From NCBI GenBank assembly GCA_019425045.1, contig JAHYYI010000047.1, positions 2,015-7,576 on the forward strand: a stretch of 5,562 nucleotides of DNA, written 5' to 3'. The stretch is from Collinsella sp. GTDB taxonomy: Bacteria > Actinomycetota > Coriobacteriia > Coriobacteriales > Coriobacteriaceae. Positions 1-5,562 of this stretch are shown here, piece by piece; positions within the stretch are counted from its first letter, which is position 1, and each line of letters opens with the position of its first letter. Made by a program: the position numbers and the translations under genes. The notes beneath the pieces are model-generated. The model was not told where the DNA came from, made no database searches, and was given only the letters and a program-made list of their open reading frames with translations.

Positions 1-1030
1 GCTCCTGCACCACGGCGCCAAAGCGGTCGACACCGGTGGGCATGTGCTCGACGGAGACGTCATAGCGCTCGAAGACCGAAAGCGCGCGGCGCATAAAGCC
101 GACACGGGGCTTGGTGCGGTCGCGGGCCACGTTGATGGCGACAAAGCCGCGCTTGCCGGTCACGCCGGTAATGATGGGCTCCGCCTCGCCCTCGTCGGCC
201 GTCTCGCTAATGATGGTGCCGGGGTCCTGCGGCGCGTTGGTGTTCTTGATGACCAGCGGAATGCCTGCCTCGCGCACGGGGAACACGGCCTCCTCGTGCA
301 GGACGCTTGCACCCATGTACGAAAGCTCGCGCAGCTCCTCGTAGGTAACGCGCGCAATGGGCTGAGCCTCGGGAACAATACGCGGATCGGCAGAATAGAA
401 GCCCGAAACGTCGGTCCAGTTCTCGTACAGGTCGGCACCAAGGCACTTGGCCAGAATCGAGCCGGAAATATCGCCGCCGCCACGGTCGAGCAGCTTGATC
501 TGCCCCTCACGCGTCGCGCCGTAGAAACCGGGCATAACAAAGCCGCCCTGCTGGCCGTACTCCTGCACCAGCTCGGCGGTGCGGTTCATGCTGAGCGTAC
601 CGTCATGATGGAACGCCACGACCGTCGCGGCATCCAGGAACGGCAGGCCCAGGTACTCGGCCATCAGGCGAGCGGTAAAGTACTCGCCGCGGCTTACGAG
701 CTCCTCAGTAGAGTAGCCACCGGAGCGAGCACGCTCGGCAAAGGCCGCAAACTCTTCGCGGATGGGATAGGTGAGCCCCAGCTCGTCAGCGATATCAAAA
801 TAGCGCTGGCCGATGTCCTCGAGCAGCTCCTCGCACGACACGTGGTACTTGACGTGCGCGTTGACCAAGTAGAGCAGATCGGTCACCTTGGTGTCGCCCT
901 TAAAACGGCGACCGCAGGCAGAAACCACCACAAAACGGCGGGCCGGATCGGCATCGACGATGGCCTTGATCTTCTTAAAGTGTTCGGCGTCGGCGACCGA
1001 CGAGCCGCCAAACTTGGCAATCTTAATCAT
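1..1030 (-). CDS. lysC: Aspartate kinase, 3' end cut off by the window edge
   Basis: The enzyme phosphorylates L-aspartate to 4-phospho-L-aspartate with ATP, the first and usually feedback-controlled step towards lysine, threonine and methionine, in the cytosol. The ATG at 1030 opens 343 readable codons without a stop. The start reads MIKIAKFGGSSVAD, with the aspartokinase signature KFGGSS at residues 6-11. Further family marks are SRGE at 113-116, the nucleotide-site DRGGGDISGS from 182, and TDVSGFYSADPR at 206-217. The stretch LSYMGASVLHEEAV follows, and the last part (GFVAINVARDR onward) enters the regulatory ACT region. The early KGDTKVTDLLY stretch resembles the monofunctional clostridial-type enzymes of about 440 residues, so roughly 100 residues should lie beyond the left edge. 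A purine-rich AGAAAGG (1044-1050) lies 13 nt upstream, rather far for a ribosome binding site. The gene is divergent from thrC. Which amino acid inhibits it cannot be read here. Confidence 0.95.
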   Translation of the reverse strand, partial: MIKIAKFGGSSVADAEHFKKIKAIVDADPARRFVVVSACGRRFKGDTKVTDLLYLVNAHVKYHVSCEELLEDIGQRYFDIADELGLTYPIREEFAAFAERARSGGYSTEELVSRGEYFTARLMAEYLGLPFLDAATVVAFHHDGTLSMNRTAELVQEYGQQGGFVMPGFYGATREGQIKLLDRGGGDISGSILAKCLGADLYENWTDVSGFYSADPRIVPEAQPIARVTYEELRELSYMGASVLHEEAVFPVREAGIPLVIKNTNAPQDPGTIISETADEGEAEPIITGVTGKRGFVAINVARDRTKPRVGFMRRALSVFERYDVSVEHMPTGVDRFGAVVQE

Positions 1031-1134
1031 GGGCTGGAGGTTACCTTTCTAAAAAGCCTCTGCGAACCTATTTTGCGCGCTCTGATACCATGGTTTCACC
1101 GATTGGGACCAAGGCATCCGAGGAGCAGTGTTAT
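1031..1134. promoter_or_regulatory. Divergent lysC/thrC intergenic region with possible thrC extended -10
   Basis: This 104-bp gap must hold the 5' signals of both divergent genes. On the plus strand TG-A-TACCAT (1083-1091) resembles an extended -10 box (TGnTAnnAT), about 44 nt before the thrC start. No good -35 box lies at the usual distance. A seven-pair RNA hairpin with two G-U pairs could form at 1091-1110, inside the presumed thrC leader. I see no T-box or known riboswitch consensus. The -10 assignment is a guess from pattern alone. Confidence 0.3.
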
Positions 1135-2652
1135 ATGGGAACTTATCATAGTACACGAGGACGCACTTTATCGTGCTCAAGTAAGGTGGCAATCCGTACC
1201 GGCATCGCTCCCGACGGGGGTTTGTTTGTCTCGGACGAGCTCGGCACCCAGCAGGTCGATATCAGCTCGCTTGCAGATAAATCGTACTTTGAAATCGCTC
1301 AAGATGTGTTGGGAATGTTACTGAATGATTACACGACCGAAGAAATTTCGGCCTGTGTGAATGAGGCATACCGCGGCACGTTCGCGAGCGAAGAGGTCAC
1401 GCCGCTCGTCAAACTCGACGCCGCACCGGGCGCCGACGCCCCGCAAACCTATGTGATGGAGCTCTTTGGCGGCCCCACGAGCGCCTTTAAGGACGTCGCC
1501 CTGCAGATGCTCCCCCGTCTGATGGCCCGCACCTCTGCCAAGGACGGCGGCGCCGAGCGCATCATGATCGTCACCGCCACGTCGGGCGACACGGGCAAGG
1601 CCGCACTCGCCGGCTTTGCCGACGCCCCGGGGACGGGCATCACCGTCTTCTATCCCGAGGGCAAGGTCAGCCGCGTGCAGAATCTGCAGATGTCCACACA
1701 GGAGGGCGATAACGTCGCCGTCTGCGGCATCCGCGGCAACTTTGACGACGCCCAGAGTGCCGTCAAGCGCATCTTTGCCGATAAAGAGCTTGCCAAGCGC
1801 CTGGAGGCCGCCGGCACGGTGCTTTCGAGCGCCAACTCCATCAACGTCGGCCGCCTGGTGCCGCAGGTCGTCTACTACTTTGCCGCCTATGCACAGCTGC
1901 TGCGCGCCGGCGCCATCGAGGCAGGCGACGCCGTTGAGTTCTGCGTACCGACCGGCAACTTTGGCGATATCCTGGCCGGCTACTATGCCAAGCGCATGGG
2001 TCTGCCCGTCGCCAAGCTCATCGTCGCGAGCGACAAGAACAACGTTCTGGCTGACTTCCTGACCACCGGCGTCTACGACCGCAACCGTCCGTTCTTCACG
2101 ACCATCTCGCCGTCGATGGACATCCTTATTAGCTCCAACCTGGAGCGCATGCTCTACTTCCTGTCCGACGGCGACTGTGAGCTCGTTGCCGGCCTTATGG
2201 AGCAGCTTGCCCAGACCGGCCGCTACGAGGTACCCGCCGAACTGCTGGCAAAGATTCAGAGCGTCTTTGGCTGCGGTTGGGCCAGCGAGGACGAGGTCCG
2301 CGCTGCCATCAAGAGCTGCTGGGACGCGAACGGCTACGTGATCGACCCGCACACCGCTTGCGGCTACCACGTCTTTGAGCAGGTCGCTTCCGCCGAGGGC
2401 GCCAAGGCCCGCGTGCTGCTTTCGACCGCCAGCCCCTACAAGTTCCCACGCGCCTGCTGCGACGCCCTGGGGCTCGACGTTCCCGAGGATGATTTTGAGG
2501 CTATGCGTGTGCTCGAGCAGGCCACCAACACGGTCGCCCCGACCCAGCTCGCCGAACTCGAATCCAAACCCGTCCGTTTCGAAGACGTCTGCGACGTCGA
2601 TGAGATGGCAAGCTACGTCGAGTCTGCAGCAAAACGAATGAGCACCAACTAG
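1135..2652 (+). CDS. thrC: Threonine synthase
   Basis: The PLP enzyme converts O-phospho-L-homoserine and water to L-threonine and phosphate, the last step of threonine synthesis, in the cytosol. The protein has 505 residues, at the long end of the family (about 430 in E. coli, about 500 in several actinobacteria and fungi). The N-terminus MGTYHSTRG matches the usual YxSTRG opening. The PLP lysine is in GPTSAFKD, Lys119. The phosphate-binding loop is TSGDTGK at 149-155. Further family segments are SANSINVGRLVPQVVYY and CVPTGNFGDILAGYYAKRMGLP. I chose ATG 1135 because GAGGAG at 1120-1125 lies 9 nt ahead and because homologues begin with this sequence. An in-frame ATG at 1090 would add 15 unlike residues. 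The gene is divergent from lysC and is followed by its own terminator, so thrB is probably not simply co-transcribed with it. Confidence 0.97.
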   Translation: MGTYHSTRGRTLSCSSKVAIRTGIAPDGGLFVSDELGTQQVDISSLADKSYFEIAQDVLGMLLNDYTTEEISACVNEAYRGTFASEEVTPLVKLDAAPGADAPQTYVMELFGGPTSAFKDVALQMLPRLMARTSAKDGGAERIMIVTATSGDTGKAALAGFADAPGTGITVFYPEGKVSRVQNLQMSTQEGDNVAVCGIRGNFDDAQSAVKRIFADKELAKRLEAAGTVLSSANSINVGRLVPQVVYYFAAYAQLLRAGAIEAGDAVEFCVPTGNFGDILAGYYAKRMGLPVAKLIVASDKNNVLADFLTTGVYDRNRPFFTTISPSMDILISSNLERMLYFLSDGDCELVAGLMEQLAQTGRYEVPAELLAKIQSVFGCGWASEDEVRAAIKSCWDANGYVIDPHTACGYHVFEQVASAEGAKARVLLSTASPYKFPRACCDALGLDVPEDDFEAMRVLEQATNTVAPTQLAELESKPVRFEDVCDVDEMASYVESAAKRMSTN

Positions 2653-2664
2653 ATTCCTTATTAA

Positions 2665-2694
2665 GCGCCGGCGAAAGCCGGCGCACCTTCTTTT
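2665..2694 (+). terminator. Intrinsic terminator after thrC
   Basis: A perfect 8-bp GC stem, GCGCCGGC (2665-2672) and GCCGGCGC (2677-2684), is closed by a stable GAAA tetraloop. It is followed by ACCTTCTTTT, a moderately U-rich tail. It begins 12 nt after the thrC stop codon. It should end most thrC transcripts before thrB. The interrupted U-run may allow some read-through. Confidence 0.88.
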
Positions 2695-2730
2695 ATCAGA
2701 TAATCCCCGGGATGATGACGAACGCGCACA

Positions 2731-2842
2731 GCGTGCCTGGCTGTTTAGTTCGTCGCGAGTTCCGCACGCAAAGGAAAGCACTTAATGTGCTTTCCGTCTT
2801 GCGCAGGACTGCCCGAGCAGCGAACTAAACAGCCAGGCACGC
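2731..2842. repeat. 112-bp nested palindrome between thrC and thrB
   Basis: Perfect 22-bp inverted arms (2731-2752 and 2821-2842) enclose a second hairpin with a 9-bp stem, GGAAAGCAC (2773-2781) and GTGCTTTCC (2787-2795), and a TTAAT loop. Between the two, CGCAA/TTGCG (2767-2771, 2799-2803) and AGTTCC/GGACT (2758-2763, 2806-2810, one bulge) extend the pairing. The whole could fold into one long, partly interrupted stem in RNA, or a cruciform in DNA. The right arm ends two bases before the thrB Shine-Dalgarno sequence. I see no clear target-site duplication and no U-tract. It may be a dispersed palindromic repeat (MITE or REP-like) or a thrB leader element. Its structure is certain, its role is not. 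Confidence 0.85.
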
Positions 2843-2843
2843 C

Positions 2844-2850
2844 AGGAGGA
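2844..2850 (+). promoter_or_regulatory. Strong thrB ribosome binding site next to palindrome arm
   Basis: AGGAGGA is nearly a full Shine-Dalgarno match, with 6 nt between AGGAGG and the ATG at 2856. It begins two bases after the end of the 22-bp right arm of the upstream palindrome. When the long stem forms in the mRNA, the site sits at the stem base but stays outside it. Folding should therefore not hide it directly. Confidence 0.8.
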
Positions 2851-2855
2851 CTCAC

Positions 2856-3737
2856 ATGATCAAAATCACCGTCCCAGCAACGAGCGCCAACCTAGGCATC
2901 GGCTACGACACCCTCGGCATGGCCGTCAGCCTCTACTCGCACTTCACCTTCGAGCGCGCCGACAAGCTCACCATCACGGGCTGCCCCGAGGAGTTTCAAA
3001 ACGAGAACAACCTAGTCTACGTGAGCTTTGTCGACGCACTGGCCGCATGGGGCGAGCCGGCCTTCCCCGTCGCCATCGACATTCAGACTGACGTTCCCGT
3101 CGCCCGCGGCCTGGGCTCCAGCTCAACCTGCGTCGTCGCCGGCATTATGGCCGCCGCCGCGCTGACAGGCCACACCGTCGACCGCGCCGAGCTCGTCCGC
3201 ATTGCCACCGAGGTCGAGGGCCATCCCGATAACGTCGCCCCCGCCATCCTGGGCGGCGCCGTCTGCTCCTTTACGCCGACCGATTCGCTCCCCCAGTGCC
3301 TGCGCTACGAGGTGAGCGATCGCTTGCGTTTTATTACCGTGATTCCGCCCTACGAGGTACATACGAGCGAGGCGCGCAAGGTTGTGCCGCAGGAGATTCC
3401 ACTCTCCACCGCCGTATGGCAAATGGGCCGCATCGCCGGCATGACGCGCGGCCTGGAGACCGGCGACCTGGATCTGATTGCCGCCGCCAACGACGACCGC
3501 ATCCAAGAGCCGTATCGCCGTCGCCTCATCCCCGACTACAACGCCGTGCGCGACACCTGCCTTAACGGCGGCGCTAAGACCATCTGGATCAGTGGTTCGG
3601 GCTCGACCCTCATGGCCGTGACTGACGACACCATCGTGGCAAAGTTCCTACAGGTCAAACTGCGTGAACAGTTCCCCAAGTGTGACACGCACATTCTGAC
3701 GTGCGACACGGAAGGCGCCCAGATCGAATACCTGTAG
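2856..3737 (+). CDS. thrB: Homoserine kinase
   Basis: This GHMP-family kinase phosphorylates L-homoserine with ATP to O-phospho-L-homoserine, the substrate of the neighbouring threonine synthase. The protein has 293 residues, normal for the family (about 290-310). The N-terminal VPATSANLGIGYDTLGMA is the typical ThrB opening. The ATP-binding GHMP motif PVARGLGSSST lies at residues 81-91, with EGHPDNVAPAILGG at 121-134. The C-terminal third motif is ISGSGST (245-251), where many homologues have GSGPT. That is a mild substitution, not evidence of loss of function. The start at ATG 2856 is fixed by AGGAGGA just upstream. The gene follows thrC by 203 bp, a gap containing a terminator and a large palindrome, and it is followed by a second palindrome. 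It therefore looks like a separately controlled unit, with a promoter I cannot identify. Confidence 0.96.
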   Translation: MIKITVPATSANLGIGYDTLGMAVSLYSHFTFERADKLTITGCPEEFQNENNLVYVSFVDALAAWGEPAFPVAIDIQTDVPVARGLGSSSTCVVAGIMAAAALTGHTVDRAELVRIATEVEGHPDNVAPAILGGAVCSFTPTDSLPQCLRYEVSDRLRFITVIPPYEVHTSEARKVVPQEIPLSTAVWQMGRIAGMTRGLETGDLDLIAAANDDRIQEPYRRRLIPDYNAVRDTCLNGGAKTIWISGSGSTLMAVTDDTIVAKFLQVKLREQFPKCDTHILTCDTEGAQIEYL

Positions 3738-3758
3738 TCGCCGTACCTTATACCCGCC

Positions 3759-3883
3759 GGGGAGGCCAGGGGCTTTGCCCCCAAATCGTCCTCGGACATG
3801 GCAGGACCCCCGCTGCGCACTTCGTGCGGCGGGGGTCCTGTCGTCCTGCGGAAAGATTTGGGGGCAAAGCCCCTGGCCTCCCC
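3759..3883. repeat. 125-bp nested palindrome after thrB, possible two-way terminator
   Basis: Perfect 29-bp inverted arms (3759-3787 and 3855-3883) enclose an inner hairpin: a 12-bp stem CAGGACCCCCGC (3802-3813) and GCGGGGGTCCTG (3829-3840), then a TG bulge, five more pairs and a TTC loop. Each outer arm also contains its own small hairpin, GGGGC-TTT-GCCCC or its complement. The element lies 21 bp after the thrB stop, between convergent genes, so it could stop transcription from both sides. Neither end has a U-tract, so it is not a standard intrinsic terminator. A dispersed palindromic repeat or MITE-like origin is equally possible. Confidence 0.85.
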
Positions 3884-4019
3884 TATGTTAACTTCGCTGG
3901 CGGCGGCTACAGGGACCTACGCTCTGGAAAGTCGCCGGGCTGATAGTTGCTTTTTATTGGTAGGGGCTCTTGCTAGGCTGGAGCACTTCCTAGAGGCGGG
4001 CATCGGCTGTGTGCTTGGT
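3884..4019. other. Rest of the thrB/accessory-module gap, no gene seen
   Basis: This 136-bp stretch follows the second palindrome and precedes the end of the minus-strand helix-turn-helix gene. Neither strand has an open frame with a convincing start or family resemblance. An imperfect hairpin on the plus strand (GGCGGC at about 3899 with GTCGCC at about 3930) is followed some 15 nt later by CTTTTTATT. It could act as a weak terminator, but the distance is poor. Nothing else is recognised. Confidence 0.4.
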
Positions 4020-4718
4020 TTAGGCGGCGCTGGTTTCTTTGTATTCGAAGACTGGCTCTAGGAGATCTTCGATGTTGCAGTGGAGGGCTTTTGCTATGGC
4101 TCTTACGCCTGTTACCGAAGCTTCATTGATGTTTCTCTGGCGCTGCTCGTACATTTGGATTGAGCGGAGTGATACGCCCGATTCGTATGCCAGGTCTTGT
4201 TGGGTTTTCTTGAGCCGCTTTCTTGCTAGCGCCAGTTTGGTTTGACGAGGTGTTTTCTTCGCCATGTCGCAAATAAGACGCGTCACACGTTCCTCCGAGG
4301 CTTCGTGCCAGGGATGATACAGGTTATGCAGCACATCAAACGGAGCGACATGCAGCAGGTCTTCAAAAGACTCTCCCAGGCGCCACTGCAGATACGCCAA
4401 TATCCAGCCCGTCCAGTATTCCGGTGTTTTCTCAAATCGATAGGTGCGGTCCGGCATAGACCTGGCTTCATAGCCCGACCTTTCGGCGATCAGTGCGAAC
4501 AGCTCAACGCCCGATTTTCCCGATACGACCCATGCGTTGCCACGCTCAAACTCGCGGGCAACCCCGCTCAGACAAAAGAGTTCAGCAACTTCAGATCCTT
4601 CTGCTCCATAGTCATTGACGGCATAGTCAAAGCAGTCACCGAGGTTGTTCATTGCATCCTCGAGGTAGTAGACGGGGTATGTCCTACTCGGCCCACAATC
4701 CGTTAACTCTTGGATCAT
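4020..4718 (-). CDS. Xre-type helix-turn-helix protein, presumed antitoxin and autoregulator
   Basis: The protein has 232 residues and two parts. Residues about 158-222 form a Xre/Cro-like helix-turn-helix (LALARKRLKKTQQDLAYESGV, then SLRSIQMYEQRQ as probable recognition helix, ending NIEDLLEP). Residues about 18-150 are a helical domain (YYLEDAMNNLGDCFDYAVND, ELFCLSGVAREFERGN, EYWTGWILAYLQWRLGESFEDLL). I recall this arrangement from uncharacterised regulators in gut Firmicutes and Actinobacteria, often beside DUF3990 genes. It has no signal peptide or membrane segment. The inferred role is to bind and neutralise the upstream-encoded toxin and to repress the operon through the double operator at 5383-5429. 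ATG 4718 lies within the upstream gene, giving a 35-bp overlap, with AGGGAGGG 9 nt ahead of it. ATG 4652 (residue 23, GAGG 5 nt ahead) is a possible alternative. The antitoxin role is inference from context. Confidence 0.85.
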   Translation of the reverse strand: MIQELTDCGPSRTYPVYYLEDAMNNLGDCFDYAVNDYGAEGSEVAELFCLSGVAREFERGNAWVVSGKSGVELFALIAERSGYEARSMPDRTYRFEKTPEYWTGWILAYLQWRLGESFEDLLHVAPFDVLHNLYHPWHEASEERVTRLICDMAKKTPRQTKLALARKRLKKTQQDLAYESGVSLRSIQMYEQRQRNINEASVTGVRAIAKALHCNIEDLLEPVFEYKETSAA

Positions 4719-5367
4719 TTAAATCAACCCTCCCTGCCATTAAATCCCTAATGTCGATACCTTCGGAATCGAACCCGTTAACCGTATCCAAGTATTTGCG
4801 TCGAGCATTCTGCTCACGCTCAAAACGCTTGGGATAAAACTCAGACCCCGAAGCCTGCTTCCAATCGCAGAATCTAATCACCGAAAAAGCGCGCTCGCTC
4901 ATAAGAGCATATTGAATACCCAAATCACCCAAGCGCATGATACGTTGCAGCTGTCTGAGCGATATCATGCCGCTGACAAACTGTCTTGCAAACGAAAAAT
5001 AGGAGTCGTCAGCGCGATAGCCCCGAATAACGTCATATGAAGAAATATCAATCAGGCAGTTATCAAGTAGAAATCGTAGCCCTTCGCGCGCCAATGGCGT
5101 CGAGACATTGAACTCTCTGTTATTCGCCAGAATTGCAAGCCAGTTGAGAATCGAGAACTCACCTGATTCCAAATCCAAAATCGCAAGACCATCTAAATCA
5201 AGCTCATATCGATTCGCAATGCCATCAGACTCGGTCCGACATGCCCATTCCATCGCCATTTCCTCATGTGGCGTGCAATAAAACCCACGCCCATAGTCGT
5301 TGAACTGTCTACATCTATCCAGCGATGGATGTTCGACAACAACCTCCGACCCGTGCCATAGCTCCAT
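4684..5367 (-). CDS. DUF3990-family protein, presumed ADP-ribosyltransferase-like toxin
   Basis: The protein has 227 residues and carries the DUF3990 pattern as I recall it. It opens with LWHGS (3-7), then NDYGRGFYCT (23-32) and AMEWA (38-42). NR follows at 83-84, then YDVIRGYRADD (111-121) and GIQYALMSERAF (150-161). The opening H in a short beta-strand motif and the GxGFYxT motif resemble the first two catalytic positions of diphtheria-type (H-Y-E) ADP-ribosyltransferases. An NAD-dependent modifying activity is therefore plausible. It is not shown by the sequence, and the target is unknown. I chose ATG 5367 because GGAGG lies 5 nt upstream; an in-frame TTG at 5379 would overlap that site. 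The gene is first in a two-gene operon, and its last 35 bp overlap the helix-turn-helix gene. It is poorer in GC than thrC: 27 of 60 bases at 5101-5160 against 39 of 60 at 1921-1980. The toxin role is inferred. Confidence 0.8.
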   Translation of the reverse strand: MELWHGSEVVVEHPSLDRCRQFNDYGRGFYCTPHEEMAMEWACRTESDGIANRYELDLDGLAILDLESGEFSILNWLAILANNREFNVSTPLAREGLRFLLDNCLIDISSYDVIRGYRADDSYFSFARQFVSGMISLRQLQRIMRLGDLGIQYALMSERAFSVIRFCDWKQASGSEFYPKRFEREQNARRKYLDTVNGFDSEGIDIRDLMAGRVDLNDPRVNGLWAE

Positions 5368-5382
5368 AGCGACCTCCAAAAA

Positions 5383-5429
5383 ATATCACCTCAGTGATAG
5401 TTTACCAATAACTATCACTGAGGTGATAT
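5383..5429. promoter_or_regulatory. Double palindromic operator of the toxin-antitoxin pair
   Basis: A perfect 20-bp inverted repeat (5383-5402 and 5410-5429) has a 7-bp spacer. Each arm is itself a dyad, TATCAC-4 bp-GTGATA: TATCACCTCAGTGATA at 5384-5399 and TATCACTGAGGTGATA at 5413-5428. The two site centres are 29 bp apart, close to three helical turns, so two dimers could sit on nearly the same face. The element ends 15 bp before the toxin start codon. It is most likely the binding site of the helix-turn-helix protein of the same operon, giving autorepression. The dyads are seen directly, the ligand is inferred. Confidence 0.85.
5399..5407 (-). promoter_or_regulatory. Possible extended -10 promoter between the two operator dyads
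   Basis: Read on the minus strand, TG-G-TAAACT matches an extended -10 box (TGn followed by four of six TATAAT bases). It would start RNA near 5392 and leave a leader of about 25 nt including the GGAGG site of the toxin gene. The -35 position (ATCACC, 17-bp spacer) is poor and lies inside the upstream operator. A TTGGTA/TATTTT pair with 17-bp spacing also exists, but it would start RNA at or after the ribosome binding site. Confidence 0.4.
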
Positions 5430-5458
5430 AGATAGGAGCTTTGGGGGGGTTGACCTGA

Positions 5459-5562
5459 TTAGAGGCAAGCCTCAGCGATGCGGCGCTTGAGCTCGTCGAT
5501 GCCCACACCGGTCTGGGAGCTTGTGATGATCACGTTTTCGGCCGGAACGTTGAGCTGCTTTT
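5459..5562 (-). CDS. engB: C-terminal end of a P-loop GTPase, probably ribosome biogenesis protein EngB (YihA/YsxC)
   Basis: Only the last 33 codons and the stop are in the window; the 5' part lies beyond the right edge. The readable end, KQLNVPAENVIITSSQTGVG then IDELKRRIAEACL, has the SSxTGxGIDEL pattern. That pattern is the G5 region and final helix of small TRAFAC GTPases. The short tail after it fits EngB/YsxC, which binds GTP and acts in large-subunit ribosome assembly. Other GTPases with similar ends cannot be excluded from so little sequence. The toxin gene begins 91 bp downstream on the same strand with no terminator seen between them, so read-through from this gene into the accessory module is possible. 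Confidence 0.6.
   Translation of the reverse strand, partial: KQLNVPAENVIITSSQTGVGIDELKRRIAEACL

Noticed and set aside
1091..1110. Small hairpin in the thrC leader as an attenuator
   Set aside because: Only seven pairs with two G-U pairs and no U-tract or leader peptide with threonine codons; too weak to annotate as regulation.
1090..1134. Upstream ATG as thrC start, adding 15 residues
   Set aside because: No ribosome binding site precedes it, it would fall in the likely -10 box, and homologues start at the YxSTRG sequence; ATG 1135 has GAGGAG 9 nt upstream.
44..1324. A 426-codon plus-strand open frame opposite lysC
   Set aside because: It is the complement shadow of aspartate kinase, which has full family motifs on the minus strand; its end also overlaps the real thrC start in another frame.
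1318..2781. A 487-codon open frame on the minus strand opposite thrC
   Set aside because: It lies almost entirely antisense to a secure threonine synthase, has low-complexity Gly/Ala/Val/Asp-rich content typical of a shadow frame in GC-rich DNA, and shows no family motif.
2731..3883. CRISPR array or riboswitch as explanation of the repeated structure around thrB
   Set aside because: There are no regularly spaced direct repeats, and neither palindrome contains a recognisable T-box, lysine or other known aptamer consensus.
5368..5379. TTG at 5379 as start of the DUF3990 gene
   Set aside because: This TTG overlaps the GGAGG ribosome binding site, which is well spaced for ATG 5367, and the DUF3990 motif LWHGS begins right after that ATG.
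5465..5480. Short GAGGC/GCCTC hairpin at the end of the GTPase gene as terminator
   Set aside because: The stem is only about five pairs, lies within the coding sequence, and has no U-run after it on the minus strand.

Overview
The window is high-GC chromosomal DNA with an actinobacterial look. The GC-rich codon use, the clostridial-like aspartate kinase and the gut-type accessory module fit Coriobacteriia, Collinsella or a relative being the best guess. This taxonomic call is inference from style, not from a marker gene.

Left part (1-3737): amino-acid biosynthesis of the aspartate family. An aspartate kinase gene (lysC, minus strand, 3' end cut off by the window edge) is divergent from threonine synthase (thrC, plus). 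thrC ends in a clean intrinsic terminator. It is followed by a 112-bp nested palindrome whose right arm almost touches the ribosome binding site of homoserine kinase (thrB, plus). Together the three genes supply the first step (aspartyl phosphate) and the last two steps (homoserine to phosphohomoserine to threonine) of threonine synthesis. No homoserine dehydrogenase is visible here.

Middle (3738-4019): a gap between the convergent thrB and accessory genes. It is dominated by a second nested palindrome of 125 bp with perfect 29-bp arms. No gene is seen in the rest of the gap.

Right part (4020-5429): a two-gene minus-strand module, visibly poorer in GC than its neighbours. The first gene encodes a DUF3990-type protein with an ADP-ribosyltransferase-like look (candidate toxin). 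It overlaps by 35 bp a gene for a protein with a C-terminal Xre-type helix-turn-helix (candidate antitoxin and autoregulator). In front of the pair lies a 47-bp inverted repeat whose arms are each palindromic, a convincing double operator around a possible extended -10 promoter. The module sits directly downstream of the 3' end of a GTPase gene (probably engB), which enters from the right edge. The layout suggests an acquired toxin-antitoxin cassette between housekeeping genes.
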